The notes: a model not told the origin generated them from the sequence alone. Shown: positions 17,501-28,460, counted from the stretch's first letter. The stretch is 64,000 nucleotides of DNA from Flavobacterium caeni (GCF_900101895.1 NZ_FMVF01000004.1:62001-126000), one strand, 5' to 3'. A program made the numbers and translations.

Positions 17501-17924
17501 TGTTCTTTTCGAGGTCTTTCCGCGTGACGACCTTCTCGAAAATCGCTTCGGGATACGTGACGATGACGGCGGGTTTCCTGCGCGAATTAATGCGGTTCAA
17601 GACCTCGGCGCGCAACAACACATTGGCATTGTCGGTTTCTTCAATCTGGTACGGCCTGCGGTACGAACCCGGATAAAACAAAACATCTTGTTCACCCACC
17701 ATTTGCTCGAGGTCGTTGAGGTGGTAGGCGGCTTCTTCCTTGTCGTCGAGCACGAGCAAAAAAGGATGCTCCGATTTCTTGAACAACGCCTGCACGACAA
17801 ACGACAACGACGACCCGATCAGTCCATCCACGTGCAACTTGGCCCCGTGTAACTTGAGGCTGTCGCCGATTTGCGCCACCTTGGGCGAATCGTCATAAAC
17901 CGAAAACAATTGGGATCTCGTCAA
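14565..17924 (-). CDS. mfd: Transcription-repair coupling factor
   Basis: A 1119-residue DNA translocase that removes RNA polymerase stalled at DNA damage and recruits UvrA. Domains in order: UvrB-homology region, RNA-polymerase-interacting CarD-like domain (contains SVGYDxTHIDHGIG-type residues, written here as SVGDYVTHIDHGIG), helicase core with Walker A GDVGFGKTE, Walker B DEEQ, the TATPIPRTL motif, the QMRGRVGRS motif VI, and a C-terminal TRCF domain. All helicase motifs are intact. The downstream end at 14565 is convergent with the GNAT gene. Its start lies four bases inside the 3' end of the upstream lipoprotein gene, so the pair is co-translated. Confidence 0.97.
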   Translation of the reverse strand: MTRSQLFSVYDDSPKVAQIGDSLKLHGAKLHVDGLIGSSLSFVVQALFKKSEHPFLLVLDDKEEAAYHLNDLEQMVGEQDVLFYPGSYRRPYQIEETDNANVLLRAEVLNRINSRRKPAVIVTYPEAIFEKVVTRKDLEKNTLKIAVGDQMSIDFINEVLFEYEFKRVDFISEPGEFSVRGGIIDVFSFSNDHPYRIEFFGNEVDSIRSFDVETQLSIEKQKKITIIPNVENKFFQENRESFLEYISENTVLFVQNTGLLFSKLEKLFEKSQEVFDNLQSTVNHVEPAQLFLSREAFAKKSIDFTVVEFHQPAFKTDKHFAFHTQPQPSFNKQFDLLLNNLSENQFNGYKNYLFCSSDAQAKRFDDIFESLDEANHESIRKQYHTVVFPLYQGFIDDENQIVCYTDHQIFERYHKFSIKNGYSKKQTITLKELTALSVGDYVTHIDHGIGKFGGLQKIQVEGKTQEAIKLVYADNDIVYVSIHSLHKISKYNGKDGAPPKIYKLGSNAWKTLKAKTKARVKHIAFNLIQLYAKRRLEKGFQYAPDSYLQNELESSFIYEDTPDQIKATAEVKADMESDRPMDRLVCGDVGFGKTEVAIRAAFKAVDNGKQVAILVPTTILAYQHFRTFSERLKEMPVSVGYLNRFRTAKQKTETLKQLESGQLDIIIGTHQLVNKNVKFKDLGLLIVDEEQKFGVNVKDKLKTIAANVDTLTLTATPIPRTLQFSLMAARDLSVITTPPPNRYPIETQVVGFNEELIRDAISYEIQRNGQVFFINNRIENIKEIAGMIQRLVPDAKVGVGHGQMDGQKLEELMLGFMNGEFDVLVSTTIIESGLDVPNANTIFINNANNFGLSDLHQMRGRVGRSNKKAFCYFIAPPYHMMTDDARKRIHALQQFSELGSGFNIAMKDLEIRGAGDLLGGEQSGFINEIGFETYQKIMNEAIEELKENEFKELYEAENDIETKSYVKDLQLDTDFELLFPDDYINNISERLVLYNELSLVKNDDELSAYESKLIDRFGLLPKPASALLNSIRIKWIALQFGIEKLVMKQGKMIAYFVSDQQSDYYQSGRFHQVLQFVQKHPTLCKMKEKQTPNGLRLLLTFENVKSIGKALELMAMLGA

Positions 17925-18553
17925 CGGGCGGTTGGATTAGGAAGGGAGCGCACCGGCGATCCCGATGTGGGTTTGGGCGGCACCGGCGTGTTGGGGATGG
18001 CGCGCGTGGTATCGAGCATCCGGATCATGTCGCTTTCGCCTTGTTCTTTAGGGATTTCGCTTTTGCGTACGATTTCGTTCATCTGCAAAAACAGCCCGCG
18101 CAATTCCTCGTTGGCTTCGGCTATGTTGGCGATGACTTTCTGGTCTGGAATGTCTTGCAGGTGCAGGAACAGGTTGATCGAGTTGATCTTGGTCGTGAGC
18201 ACGGCAATGCGCGCCTTGACCTCGGGCTTGTTGAATTGAATCGGGATGTTGTTGTTGAGTTCCTTGGCTTTGGTCGAAAGCATCCTGGCCTTCTTGCGGA
18301 ATTCGCCCATCGAGCTCTTGGGCTTTTGGTTGAGTTCGTTCAAAAACAAACGCAACTCGGCCCAGTGCGTGACCCTTTCCTGGGCCTTGGGCTGCAAACC
18401 GGTGGTGGTAAAATTCCAACCTTTGTTGATGATCGAAAAAATCTGCTCTTTCTTTTGGGCATCGCGCAATGCGGCACGACGCTGCGCCTCTTCGTCCTGA
18501 CACGAAAAGAACACCGCACACGCCAAAAACAACCCCAATATCCTGATTGTCAT
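17921..18553 (-). CDS. Putative lipoprotein upstream of mfd
   Basis: A 210-residue protein read from the ATG at 18553, which opens straight into a lipoprotein signal (MTIRILGLFLACAVFFSC, Cys18) followed by QDEE, an acidic start that in Flavobacteriia can favour surface display. The remainder is Lys/Gln/Asn-rich and predicted alpha-helical, ending in a Pro/Thr-rich tail (PVPPKPTSGSP). No known domain recognised. It overlaps mfd by four bases. Two tandem TACCTTTG elements stand just upstream, so this gene probably heads the mfd transcript. Confidence 0.7.
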   Translation of the reverse strand: MTIRILGLFLACAVFFSCQDEEAQRRAALRDAQKKEQIFSIINKGWNFTTTGLQPKAQERVTHWAELRLFLNELNQKPKSSMGEFRKKARMLSTKAKELNNNIPIQFNKPEVKARIAVLTTKINSINLFLHLQDIPDQKVIANIAEANEELRGLFLQMNEIVRKSEIPKEQGESDMIRMLDTTRAIPNTPVPPKPTSGSPVRSLPNPTAR

Positions 18554-18573
18554 AAAAACCTGTTTTCGCAAGG

Positions 18574-18589
18574 CAAAGGTACAAAGGTA
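18574..18589 (-). promoter_or_regulatory. Tandem -7 promoter elements for the lipoprotein-mfd operon
   Basis: Two head-to-tail TACCTTTG octamers on the minus strand (18574-18581 and 18582-18589), each a full TAnnTTTG match, end 20 bases before the ATG at 18553. Confidence 0.5.
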
Positions 18590-18681
18590 ATTGTAAAGCA
18601 CATCGCGATAAGGCCGGCGCAATTATATTTTTGTTAAAAATAAACGCGTCGCGCCCGGTGTAAAATTCTGTGCGAAAACGT

Positions 18682-18689
18682 TACCTTTG
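18682..18689 (+). promoter_or_regulatory. Candidate -7 promoter element for threonine dehydrogenase
   Basis: TACCTTTG matches TAnnTTTG and ends 18 bases before the ATG at 18708. Confidence 0.5.
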
Positions 18690-18707
18690 CGGGATAACAA
18701 CCAACTC

Positions 18708-19646
18708 ATGAATCCAAAAATCCTGATCATCGGGGCCTGCGGGCAAATCGGCACCGAGCTCACGCACAAGCTCCGCGCCATTTACGGTACCGAGAACGTC
18801 ATCGCGTCGGACATCCGCAAACTCAACAACGATGTGGTGAATTCGGGGCCTTTCGAGGTCGTCAATGCGCTCGACTTTAACCAAATCGAACACATTATTG
18901 AACAATACCACATCGACGAAGTCTACCTGATGGCGGCGCTGTTGTCGGCCACTGCCGAGAAAAACCCGGCGTTTGCGTGGGATTTGAACATGAATTCGCT
19001 GTTCCACGTGCTGAATTTGGCCAAGGCCAAGAAAATCAAGAAAATCTTCTGGCCGTCGAGCATCGCCGTGTTTGGCCCCACGACACCCAGAAACCAGACG
19101 CCGCAATACACCATCACGGAGCCGTCTACGGTGTACGGCATCAGCAAGCAGTCAGGCGAAAGATGGTGCGAATACTACCACAACATTTTTGGGGTCGATG
19201 TGCGCAGCATCCGTTATCCGGGCTTGATTTCATGGTCTACGCCACCGGGCGGCGGCACCACCGATTATGCGGTAGACATTTACTACAAGGCGCTCGCCGA
19301 CAAAAAATACGAATGTTTCCTTTCTGGGCAAACCGAACTGCCCATGATGTACATGGACGACGCCATCCGTGCGACCATCGCAATCATGCAAGCGCCCGCC
19401 GAAAACATCAAGATCCGTTCGTCCTACAATTTGGCCGCGATGAGTTTTACGCCGACCGAAATTGCCGCCGAGATCCAAAAACACATCCCCGATTTCGAGA
19501 TGACCTACAATCCGGATTTCCGTCAAAAGATTGCCGACAGCTGGCCCGCGAGCATAGACGACAGCGCGGCACGAAAAGATTGGGGCTGGCAACACCAATG
19601 GGAGCTCGCGAACATGACGGCAGACATGCTCGATCATTTGAAATAG
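18708..19646 (+). CDS. SDR-type L-threonine 3-dehydrogenase (NAD-dependent epimerase family)
   Basis: A 312-residue cytoplasmic enzyme of the extended short-chain dehydrogenase family, oxidising L-threonine to 2-amino-3-ketobutyrate with NAD+. The Rossmann motif GACGQIG is near the N-terminus (residues 8-14); the catalytic Ser and YxxxK are in WPSSIAVFG and YGISKQSGE. The sequence closely resembles the conserved Bacteroidota enzyme (segments such as RSIRYPGLISW and SSYNLAAMSFTPTEIA). The ATG at 18708 is chosen over an upstream TTG because it follows the promoter and starts the Rossmann strand. Ends at a hairpin terminator. Threonine specificity is inferred from resemblance. Confidence 0.85.
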   Translation: MNPKILIIGACGQIGTELTHKLRAIYGTENVIASDIRKLNNDVVNSGPFEVVNALDFNQIEHIIEQYHIDEVYLMAALLSATAEKNPAFAWDLNMNSLFHVLNLAKAKKIKKIFWPSSIAVFGPTTPRNQTPQYTITEPSTVYGISKQSGERWCEYYHNIFGVDVRSIRYPGLISWSTPPGGGTTDYAVDIYYKALADKKYECFLSGQTELPMMYMDDAIRATIAIMQAPAENIKIRSSYNLAAMSFTPTEIAAEIQKHIPDFEMTYNPDFRQKIADSWPASIDDSAARKDWGWQHQWELANMTADMLDHLK

Positions 19647-19649
19647 AAA

Positions 19650-19671
19650 ATGCCGCCCCGAAAGGCGGCAT
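19650..19671. terminator. Hairpin terminator shared by convergent genes
   Basis: Perfect 8-bp stem ATGCCGCC/GGCGGCAT with a 6-base loop. The minus strand continues into ATTTTC and the plus strand into TCTTC, so it probably acts on both convergent transcripts, weakly on plus. Confidence 0.6.
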
Positions 19672-19703
19672 CTTCATCAAATTGGGTTTGGAAATAACGT
19701 TGA

Positions 19704-20198
19704 TTATTTTTGCTGAAGCGTCTTGATGTAGGCGTCTTCGATGGGTGTCTTGATTTTGACGACGGGTTCTACGTTGTCGTTCGGTACGGTCATCGAAAGC
19801 ACATAGTGCACGATTTTCCAACCGTCTTTTTCCTTGCGCAATACGCCCGAACCGCGGCAAATCTTCATTTGCGTATCGAGCAATTCGTCAAACCACGCCA
19901 GCTCGCCTGTTTCGTCCAGAAAGACATGGCGCTCCAAGGCCTTGAAATCCCACGTTTTTTTGTTGTGGAAATACGGTTTGCAGAATTTCCTGAATTTGTC
20001 GACGCTCCAATGTTCGGTCGCGTCGGTGCCTATGTAAATCGCATCGGGGGCCAACACTTGGAAATAAGCATCCAATTGCGCGTCGGCGGCGGCCTGGTGC
20101 CAGTTGTCGAGCAACTTGCCGATGGTTTCTTTTTCCTTGTTTTGGGCCACGGACAACGCCGGTACCAAAATGCAGAGGATCATCAATAGTCTTTTCAT
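19704..20198 (-). CDS. Exported NTF2-like/SnoaL-like domain protein
   Basis: A 164-residue protein with a signal peptide (residues 1-18, ending LSVAQ) and an NTF2-like cone fold: the DNWHQAAADAQLDAYFQVLAP opening helix, the AIYIGTD strand and the terminal DGWKIVHYVLS strand pattern are typical. Such domains bind small ligands or act as enzymes of unknown substrate. The ATG at 20198 is used; an upstream in-frame extension lacks a signal peptide at its start. It lies 36 bases after the ammonium transporter stop on the same strand and may be its operon partner. Confidence 0.78.
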   Translation of the reverse strand: MKRLLMILCILVPALSVAQNKEKETIGKLLDNWHQAAADAQLDAYFQVLAPDAIYIGTDATEHWSVDKFRKFCKPYFHNKKTWDFKALERHVFLDETGELAWFDELLDTQMKICRGSGVLRKEKDGWKIVHYVLSMTVPNDNVEPVVKIKTPIEDAYIKTLQQK

Positions 20199-20234
20199 GT
20201 CGGTGGTTTTGCATCCGAAGATAGTCAAAAACAC

Positions 20235-21623
20235 TTACTTCATCAAATCGATGATGCCCATGGGCGCGGGTTTTTGGTGCTCGAGGCTTTCGTCGTGTTG
20301 CGACAGGTCGAGGCCTTGGTTTTCGGCTTCTTCAGACACGCGCAACGGGATGAACGCATTGGTGATCTTGAACAACAAAACGGCACCAAAAAACGTAAAC
20401 ACCGATACCAATACCAGCGCGATCATGTGGTGCGCGAACACGTTCCATCCGCCGTGCAACAGGCTGGCGTTCTCGCCTTGCGCAAAAATCGCGGTCAGGA
20501 TCATGCCCATGATGCCGCCAATGCCGTGGCAGGCAAACACGTCGAGTGTGTCGTCTATTTTTTTCATGGCTTTCATCGAAAGCACCTTGCTCGAAACGAT
20601 GGCCGTGATGAACCCAAAGAAAATACTTTGCGGAACCGTGACATAGCCCGCCGCAGGAGTAATGGCAACTAAACCTACGACGGCGCCTATGCACGCTCCA
20701 AGGGCCGAAACCTTGCGGCCGTTAAGTCTTTCAAAAAACAACCAGGTAAGCATGGCCGATGCCGATGCGGTGGTGGTGGTGGCAAAAGCCATGGCCGCGG
20801 TCCCGTTGGCCGCGAGCGCCGATCCGGCGTTAAAGCCGAACCAACCAAACCAAAGCATGCCCGTGCCGAGCAACACAAAGGGAATGTTCGTAGGAATGTG
20901 GTGGCTGTTCTTGCGTTTGCCCAACACCAACGCGCCCGCCAATGCCGCGAACCCGGCGCTCATGTGCACTACCGTGCCGCCCGCGAAATCCTTGACGCCA
21001 AAGTAAGTGCCCAGGATGCCCGTAGGATGCCATACCGAATGACAAAGCGGCGCATAAATGAACAGCGTAAACAAGACGATGAAAAGCAGGAACGAGATGA
21101 ACCGTACGCGTTCGGCGAACGAGCCCGTGATGATGGCCGGCGTGATGATTGCAAACTTCATCTGGAACAACGCAAACAGCATGAACGGAATGGTCGCGGC
21201 CATGGTTTGGTGCGGCAATATGCCCACATGGTCCATGAACGCAAACGTCGATGGGTTGCCTATGACGCTGTAAAAACCGTCGGCAAAGTGAAAGCCGATG
21301 GGTTCGCCAAAAGCAAGGCTAAACCCCACGACAACCCAAATGAGCGATACCACGCCCAAACAGATGAAGCTTTGCAACATGGTCGAAATGACGTTTTTTT
21401 TGCCCACCATGCCGCCGTAAAAGAACGACAGCCCGGGTGTCATGAGCAATACCAGCGACGAAGCCGTGAGCAGCCACGCTACGTCGGCGGGGACAATGTT
21501 TTCGGTAGGGCCGAACTGGGCCAGGATGTGCGCGTCGTTGGCCGGCGTCCAGAACAAGCCACCGATGGCCACCGCGGTGATGATTAGAAACGAAACGATC
21601 CAACGCTTTTCAATCTTTCTCAT
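20235..21623 (-). CDS. amtB: Ammonium transporter (Amt family)
   Basis: A 462-residue inner-membrane ammonium channel with about eleven to twelve transmembrane helices plus an extra N-terminal hydrophobic segment. Family signatures are present: FFYGGMVGKKNV near the start of the core, DFAGGTVVHMSAGFAAL with the pore histidine, and the second-half FACHGIGGIMGMILTA with the twin pore histidine. Usually partnered with a GlnK/PII gene, but none is adjacent here. A dispersed repeat lies upstream. Expression is expected under nitrogen limitation; no binding site was recognised. Confidence 0.95.
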   Translation of the reverse strand: MRKIEKRWIVSFLIITAVAIGGLFWTPANDAHILAQFGPTENIVPADVAWLLTASSLVLLMTPGLSFFYGGMVGKKNVISTMLQSFICLGVVSLIWVVVGFSLAFGEPIGFHFADGFYSVIGNPSTFAFMDHVGILPHQTMAATIPFMLFALFQMKFAIITPAIITGSFAERVRFISFLLFIVLFTLFIYAPLCHSVWHPTGILGTYFGVKDFAGGTVVHMSAGFAALAGALVLGKRKNSHHIPTNIPFVLLGTGMLWFGWFGFNAGSALAANGTAAMAFATTTTASASAMLTWLFFERLNGRKVSALGACIGAVVGLVAITPAAGYVTVPQSIFFGFITAIVSSKVLSMKAMKKIDDTLDVFACHGIGGIMGMILTAIFAQGENASLLHGGWNVFAHHMIALVLVSVFTFFGAVLLFKITNAFIPLRVSEEAENQGLDLSQHDESLEHQKPAPMGIIDLMK

Positions 21624-21783
21624 TTTGTTGTTTTTTAAGATTACCCTGTTTTTGTTGGGGTAAAATTATAAAAAACAATCAAAAATAAACCATCAACCCT
21701 GTTAATTGATTGACTACATCGTTTTAGGATGGTGTTTTTTCGACAAACACCCTATTTTTTCGATGTTCGTGAATGTTTGGTTT

Positions 21784-21899
21784 GCGTGAGGGGGTGCAGC
21801 GGCATCCTTTGCGGCGCAGCCGCAAAGATAAAGCGGAACACCCGACGGCGGCCACAAGATTTCGATTGAACGGCAAAACGTCAACCGCCGGCACGCCCT
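21784..21899 (+). repeat. Dispersed hairpin repeat, copy B
   Basis: Begins GCGTGAGGGG, has the left flank GCAGCGGCATCCTTTG, a perfect hairpin CTTTGCGGC/GCCGCAAAG (21807-21827), the right flank AAAGATAAAGCGGA, and ends with CCGCCGGCACGCCC. It shares all these parts with copy C at 63.5 kb and the flanks with copy A. It fills most of the 299-base gap between the amtB start and the PUL regulator end, where no gene is seen. Confidence 0.7.
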
Positions 21900-21922
21900 A
21901 ATAAAAATAGCAATAAAAAATA

Positions 21923-23892
<1,970 letters not shown>

Positions 23893-24411
23893 ATGAAATG
23901 TAAATTAATCACGGCAACTGCGCTTTTGGCCTTGCTCACTTTCGGGTGTAACGAACCCGACGATGGCAGCTACACCGCGCCGATTTCGATTTATGAAAAA
24001 ATCGATGGGCAATGGAACCTGGCCAGCGTTAAAATGGTCGACGAAGTGGCCAAGGCAAACGGGGTCGAACCCAACGAACAAAACCTGAGCGGTTTCTTTA
24101 ATTATGAGGATTTCAAGATCCGATTCGATGTAGACGCGGCGGGGCAACCCACGAGCTACGAAGTGCTCGGCGATGTGCCGACGCTGTTTCCGGCCAACGG
24201 TTACTACCAATTGAGTTCGCCGTTCCAGCAACCCAGCGGTAGCGCGGTACGCATCCATTTGTTCAGCGATGCGCAAAAAACGCAAAAAACAGATGAACTA
24301 AGGCTAACGGCTGTTCCGGGCTCGGCGCAGGAGATGGAATTGCAGCTCGTGCGCACCTCAAGCGGGACGCCTTTTGTGTCGTATGTATTTAGATTAACCG
24401 CAAGCAACTAA
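23893..24411 (+). CDS. DUF5004-like lipoprotein, first gene of the PUL operon
   Basis: A 172-residue lipoprotein (lipobox LTFGC, Cys19, followed by the acidic NEPDDG that favours surface export in this phylum). The mature part has a lipocalin-like opening with KIDGQWNLASVKMVDE and ends in a beta strand SYVFRLTASN. Resembles small DUF5004 proteins found in SusC/SusD loci. Function unproven; may help bind or present glycan at the cell surface. The next gene starts two bases after its stop. Confidence 0.7.
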   Translation: MKCKLITATALLALLTFGCNEPDDGSYTAPISIYEKIDGQWNLASVKMVDEVAKANGVEPNEQNLSGFFNYEDFKIRFDVDAAGQPTSYEVLGDVPTLFPANGYYQLSSPFQQPSGSAVRIHLFSDAQKTQKTDELRLTAVPGSAQEMELQLVRTSSGTPFVSYVFRLTASN

Positions 24412-24413
24412 AC

Positions 24414-25490
24414 ATGAAGAGATTTATACAAACCATCGTACTGGCGCTGTTGCTGTTGCCGAATTTGGCCAACGCACAGCAAGAAATGGGCCCTGTTGGC
24501 CCTACATGGTCGTTTCCGGTAGTCTACAATTACGACGAGGAAGTGACCTGGTATTTTGACCTTTCCACCACACAATTCGCCATGGGCGAGGACATCTATA
24601 TCTGGATTTGGTCGCCCTCGGAGCCCGATGCGGGCAACTGGGAAAACTCATCGGATTTTGCCAAGCTGACCTACGTGAGCGGCATGACCTGGAAGTTTAC
24701 GCTTACCCCAACACTTTATTTTTCGATGACACCCGAAGCGATTGCGGGCAGTGCAGGATTCTGGTTCCGTCTCAAGGACGATGCGGGCACCAAGCAATCC
24801 GACGTGGCCAACATCGCCTACACGCCGTTCAGTTCGTTCTATACGGCCAACGAACTCATCCGCGCTTATCCTACCGCGCCCTCGATCGACAAAGGGCTGA
24901 GCATTTTGTTCAACGCCAACCTGGCGCCTGGGTTCGAAGGCGCGACCAGCGTGCACATGCATTCGGGACTCAACAACTGGGATTTGCAAGTGCAGTATCA
25001 GTCTTGGATTCCAGAGGTCGTACTCAAAACCAAACTCAAGGAATTGGGTAACGGATTCTACAAAATGGACCTCGTGCCCAAGGAGTATTTTGCCGCACCC
25101 GATGGTTACATCATGCAAAACATGAACTTTTTGTTCGTCAAGGATGATTGGGCGTCTACCACTCCCGATCAGGTGCTCAACGCGGCCGAATACGTTCCGC
25201 CACCGCCGCCTGTATTTTCGTTCTTCCCGCAACAAATCTCGAAGCGTGATTTCTTGGGGATCATCCGTACCAACAACGAGCCGGGCATCATCAAGTTGCT
25301 TTACACCGTTACGGCCGGGGCTACGCAAATCACGGGTGAAATCAATGGTAGCATGACCGAAATCAAAGGGTTTGTGAATTTGCCGACGGCGTTGCAGAAC
25401 GTCAACGCGACCGAAATCCACGTGCTCGTGAAGGACAATACCGACCGTACGATTTCAGACACGACCATCCCGCTCAAAACGCTCGACTAA
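24414..25490 (+). CDS. PUL-associated secreted protein, possible glycan-binding
   Basis: A 358-residue exported protein with a cleavable signal peptide (residues 1-22, ending ANAQ). The mature protein is rich in aromatic residues, with segments such as YIWIWSPSEPDAGNW and HSGLNNWDLQVQYQSW that recall carbohydrate-binding beta-sandwich surfaces; a PPPPPV linker near residue 262 separates N- and C-terminal parts. No catalytic motif is seen. Position between a DUF5004-like lipoprotein and susC suggests a role like SusE/SusF in starch loci, but homology to those is not evident. It lies 15 bases before susC. Confidence 0.65.
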   Translation: MKRFIQTIVLALLLLPNLANAQQEMGPVGPTWSFPVVYNYDEEVTWYFDLSTTQFAMGEDIYIWIWSPSEPDAGNWENSSDFAKLTYVSGMTWKFTLTPTLYFSMTPEAIAGSAGFWFRLKDDAGTKQSDVANIAYTPFSSFYTANELIRAYPTAPSIDKGLSILFNANLAPGFEGATSVHMHSGLNNWDLQVQYQSWIPEVVLKTKLKELGNGFYKMDLVPKEYFAAPDGYIMQNMNFLFVKDDWASTTPDQVLNAAEYVPPPPPVFSFFPQQISKRDFLGIIRTNNEPGIIKLLYTVTAGATQITGEINGSMTEIKGFVNLPTALQNVNATEIHVLVKDNTDRTISDTTIPLKTLD

Positions 25491-25505
25491 CTTAAAACCA
25501 AACCA

Positions 25506-28448
25506 ATGAATCATACAAAAACAACAGCCCGCACCCCGTGGGCCCTCCAATCGCTTGCGCTGATTTTGACGTTGCTGCTTTCGGTTGGTTCGTTTGCACA
25601 AGACAAAAAGCTGCTCACCGGCGTCGTATCGGACAACGCGGGCGTGGCTTTGCCGGGTGCGACGATCTTAGAAACGGCGACCAAGAAATCGGTCGTTACC
25701 GACGAGAACGGAAAATACACCATCGAAGTCACCTCGGGCAATACGATTGAAATTTCGTTCATCGGCTTCGAAACACATATCGCCGTCGTCAATGCATCGA
25801 CGCCATCTACATTGAACGTGAGCCTGAAGGAAAGCGCCACCATGCTCGATGCGGTCGAATTGGTTTCGGTCGGATACGGCAAAATGCGCAAATCCGATTT
25901 GACGGGTTCCATCTCGACGGTGCGCGGCGACGACCTCGTCAAAGGCGTCGTGGCATCTACCGAGCAGGCCTTGCAGGGTAAGGTAGCCGGTCTTTCGATC
26001 ATTCAGGGAACAGGCGATCCGGCCAGCGGCGCGACCATGCGTTTGCGCGGCGGCACTTCGCTTACGGCCAACAACAGCCCGCTTGTGGTGGTAGACGGTG
26101 TAGCCGGTGTAGACATCAACATCGTACAGCCGCAAGACATCAAAAGTGTCGATGTCTTGAAGGATGCTTCGGCCACTGCGATTTACGGATCGCGCGGTGC
26201 CAACGGCGTCATCATCATCACGACCAAGGCGGGTACCAAGAGCAGTTCGGTAACTTACAGCGGCCTGACCGGGATCAGCGAGGCGGCCAACAACCTCGAT
26301 TTGCTTTCGGCCAACCAGTGGCGCCAGTACGTTCGCGAGAACAACATTGCCGATGCGGTCGATTACGGCGGCAACACCGACTGGCAAAAAGAATTGCAAC
26401 AACAAGGCTTTATGCAACAGCACAACCTCGGGCTCACTTCGGGCGGCGAGGAAAGCGGCTTGCGTGCTTCGCTTTCTTACTTGAAGAACGAAGGCGTCAT
26501 CAAGACCACCGAGCTCGAACGTTTGTCTGGCAACATCAGTGGGTACCAGTATGCGCTGAACAAGGCGCTTAAGTTTGATGTGGGCTTGTTCGCCAACATC
26601 GACAAATGGCATCCGCTCGATTACCGCGTGTTTGAGCGTTCGTTCAATTTGAACCCGACAATCCCGGTGTACAACAACGACGGTAGTTTTACCGAAGTGG
26701 GCGGGACGCTTTACGAAAACCCGGTCGAGATATTGACCAACCGCCGTGTCGACAACGAACGCCACCGTTTGCTCGGGACGTTCAAGACAGAGGCCAAATT
26801 GTTCCGCGATTTGACGGCCATCGCCAACTTGTCGCTCGAACACAACGCCATGCAAGGCGCGACCTACAAGCCGACCTATGCGGTGCTCGAAGGCCGTACC
26901 GAAAATGGCTACGCCCAGCGTACCTACAGCGAGTACACGACCGCGCAGGCCGAGGTGTATTTGCAGTATGCGCGTGAATTTGGGAAACACAATGTAAACG
27001 TGATGGGCGGTTACTCCTACCTTGAAAACGTTTACGACGGATTCGGCGCGCAACGCAGCGGGTTCGAAACCGATTTGTTCAGCTACAACAACCTGGGTGC
27101 GGGCTCGAACTACCGTTTGGGCGACGTGTACTCGTACAAAGGAAAATCTAACCTGGTATCGATTTTTGGTCGTTTGAACTATGCTTTCGACAGCAGGTAC
27201 ATGCTCACCGCCACGGTACGTCGCGACGGTTCGAGCCGTTTTGGCGACAACAACAAATGGGGCGTGTTCCCATCGGCGGCTGTGGCCTGGACCATTTCGA
27301 ACGAAAAATTCATGGATGCCACAGACAACTGGCTCACCAACCTCAAGTTCCGCGCGGGCATCGGGGTGACGGGCAACCAGGACGGCATCGGCGAATACAA
27401 ATCGCTCTCGATTTTGGGCGTTGGCCGCGACAGTTATTACGATCCCGAAACCGGCATGTGGAGCTTGGCCTATGCGCCGATCCAAAACCCGAACGCCGAT
27501 TTGAAATGGGAATCGACACGCCAAACCAACATCGGTATCGACTTTAGCTTGTGGAACCGCATCACGGGTACATTTGAATGGTACCAAAAGGAAACCAATG
27601 ACTTGCTGTATACTTACCAGGTGCCGCAGCCACCATATTTGGTGGGCACGATGCTGGCCAACGTGGGCGATTTGAGCAACAAAGGCATCGAATTGTCGCT
27701 CAACGCCGACATCGTCAAGAACGAAAAGTTCACCTGGAATACCAATTTGGTTTTTGGCAAGAACAAGCAAAAGATCGAGCGTTTGTCCAACCAAACCTAC
27801 CAGGCCGACGTGATCTACAGCGGTTCGTTGCACGGGCTTGCGGGTATGTCGAACCAATTCTCGCAGGTGATTGCCGAGCAATTTGCCGTGGGTACGTTCT
27901 GGGGTCGTGAATTTTACGGCTTTAACGAAGCGGGCGAGGAAATCCTTAGCGAAGACTACAAAGTCATCGGCGATGTGCAACCCGATTTCACGATGGGTGT
28001 GGGCATGAATTTCACCTACAAGAATTTTGACCTGGGCTGGACCGGCTACGGTATGTTCGGAAACGACGCACTCAACGCCACGGCCATGATGCTCAGCGAC
28101 CCGAACCGCATGCCGTCGTACAACATCCCGGACGCTTACTACTACAACTACGGCACCACGGCCCCAACCTATTCAAGCCGTTGGATCGAGGACGCGTCGT
28201 TCTTCCGTTTGCAAACCGTAAGCTTGGGTTATACCATTCCGTTCAAGGAATCGAAATCGAAATTGCGCCTGTACGTGCTGGGCCAAAACCTGGCCGTAAT
28301 CACGGGATACAATGGGGTAGATCCAGAGATTCCGCTCGTAAGCGGCGACGACCAGACGGGCTTGGCCAATCCGGGCATCGACCGTTTCAACAACTTTCCG
28401 AGACCAAGGACTTTCTCGGTGGGACTCAACTTTACCTTGGGCAACTAA
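25506..28448 (+). CDS. SusC/RagA family TonB-linked outer-membrane transporter
   Basis: A 980-residue outer-membrane channel importing oligosaccharides together with its SusD partner. Signal peptide (about 1-32, ending GSFAQ), a carboxypeptidase-regulatory-like domain (about 36-108, GVVSDNAGVALPGATIL), the plug (about 120-225, with the SusC signature segment VSVGYGKMRKSDLTGSIS and ending VVVDGV), and a 22-strand barrel finishing in the aromatic-rich RPRTFSVGLNFTLGN. No extra N-terminal STN signalling domain is present, so regulation is probably not through an anti-sigma factor. susD follows 12 bases downstream. Confidence 0.96.
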   Translation: MNHTKTTARTPWALQSLALILTLLLSVGSFAQDKKLLTGVVSDNAGVALPGATILETATKKSVVTDENGKYTIEVTSGNTIEISFIGFETHIAVVNASTPSTLNVSLKESATMLDAVELVSVGYGKMRKSDLTGSISTVRGDDLVKGVVASTEQALQGKVAGLSIIQGTGDPASGATMRLRGGTSLTANNSPLVVVDGVAGVDINIVQPQDIKSVDVLKDASATAIYGSRGANGVIIITTKAGTKSSSVTYSGLTGISEAANNLDLLSANQWRQYVRENNIADAVDYGGNTDWQKELQQQGFMQQHNLGLTSGGEESGLRASLSYLKNEGVIKTTELERLSGNISGYQYALNKALKFDVGLFANIDKWHPLDYRVFERSFNLNPTIPVYNNDGSFTEVGGTLYENPVEILTNRRVDNERHRLLGTFKTEAKLFRDLTAIANLSLEHNAMQGATYKPTYAVLEGRTENGYAQRTYSEYTTAQAEVYLQYAREFGKHNVNVMGGYSYLENVYDGFGAQRSGFETDLFSYNNLGAGSNYRLGDVYSYKGKSNLVSIFGRLNYAFDSRYMLTATVRRDGSSRFGDNNKWGVFPSAAVAWTISNEKFMDATDNWLTNLKFRAGIGVTGNQDGIGEYKSLSILGVGRDSYYDPETGMWSLAYAPIQNPNADLKWESTRQTNIGIDFSLWNRITGTFEWYQKETNDLLYTYQVPQPPYLVGTMLANVGDLSNKGIELSLNADIVKNEKFTWNTNLVFGKNKQKIERLSNQTYQADVIYSGSLHGLAGMSNQFSQVIAEQFAVGTFWGREFYGFNEAGEEILSEDYKVIGDVQPDFTMGVGMNFTYKNFDLGWTGYGMFGNDALNATAMMLSDPNRMPSYNIPDAYYYNYGTTAPTYSSRWIEDASFFRLQTVSLGYTIPFKESKSKLRLYVLGQNLAVITGYNGVDPEIPLVSGDDQTGLANPGIDRFNNFPRPRTFSVGLNFTLGN

Positions 28449-28460
28449 TTCAATCTAAAA

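Noticed and set aside
25668..27980. Long minus-strand frame of about 770 codons
   Set aside because: Antisense to susC; composition (Arg, His, Val-rich) is typical of a shadow frame and no domain is recognisable.
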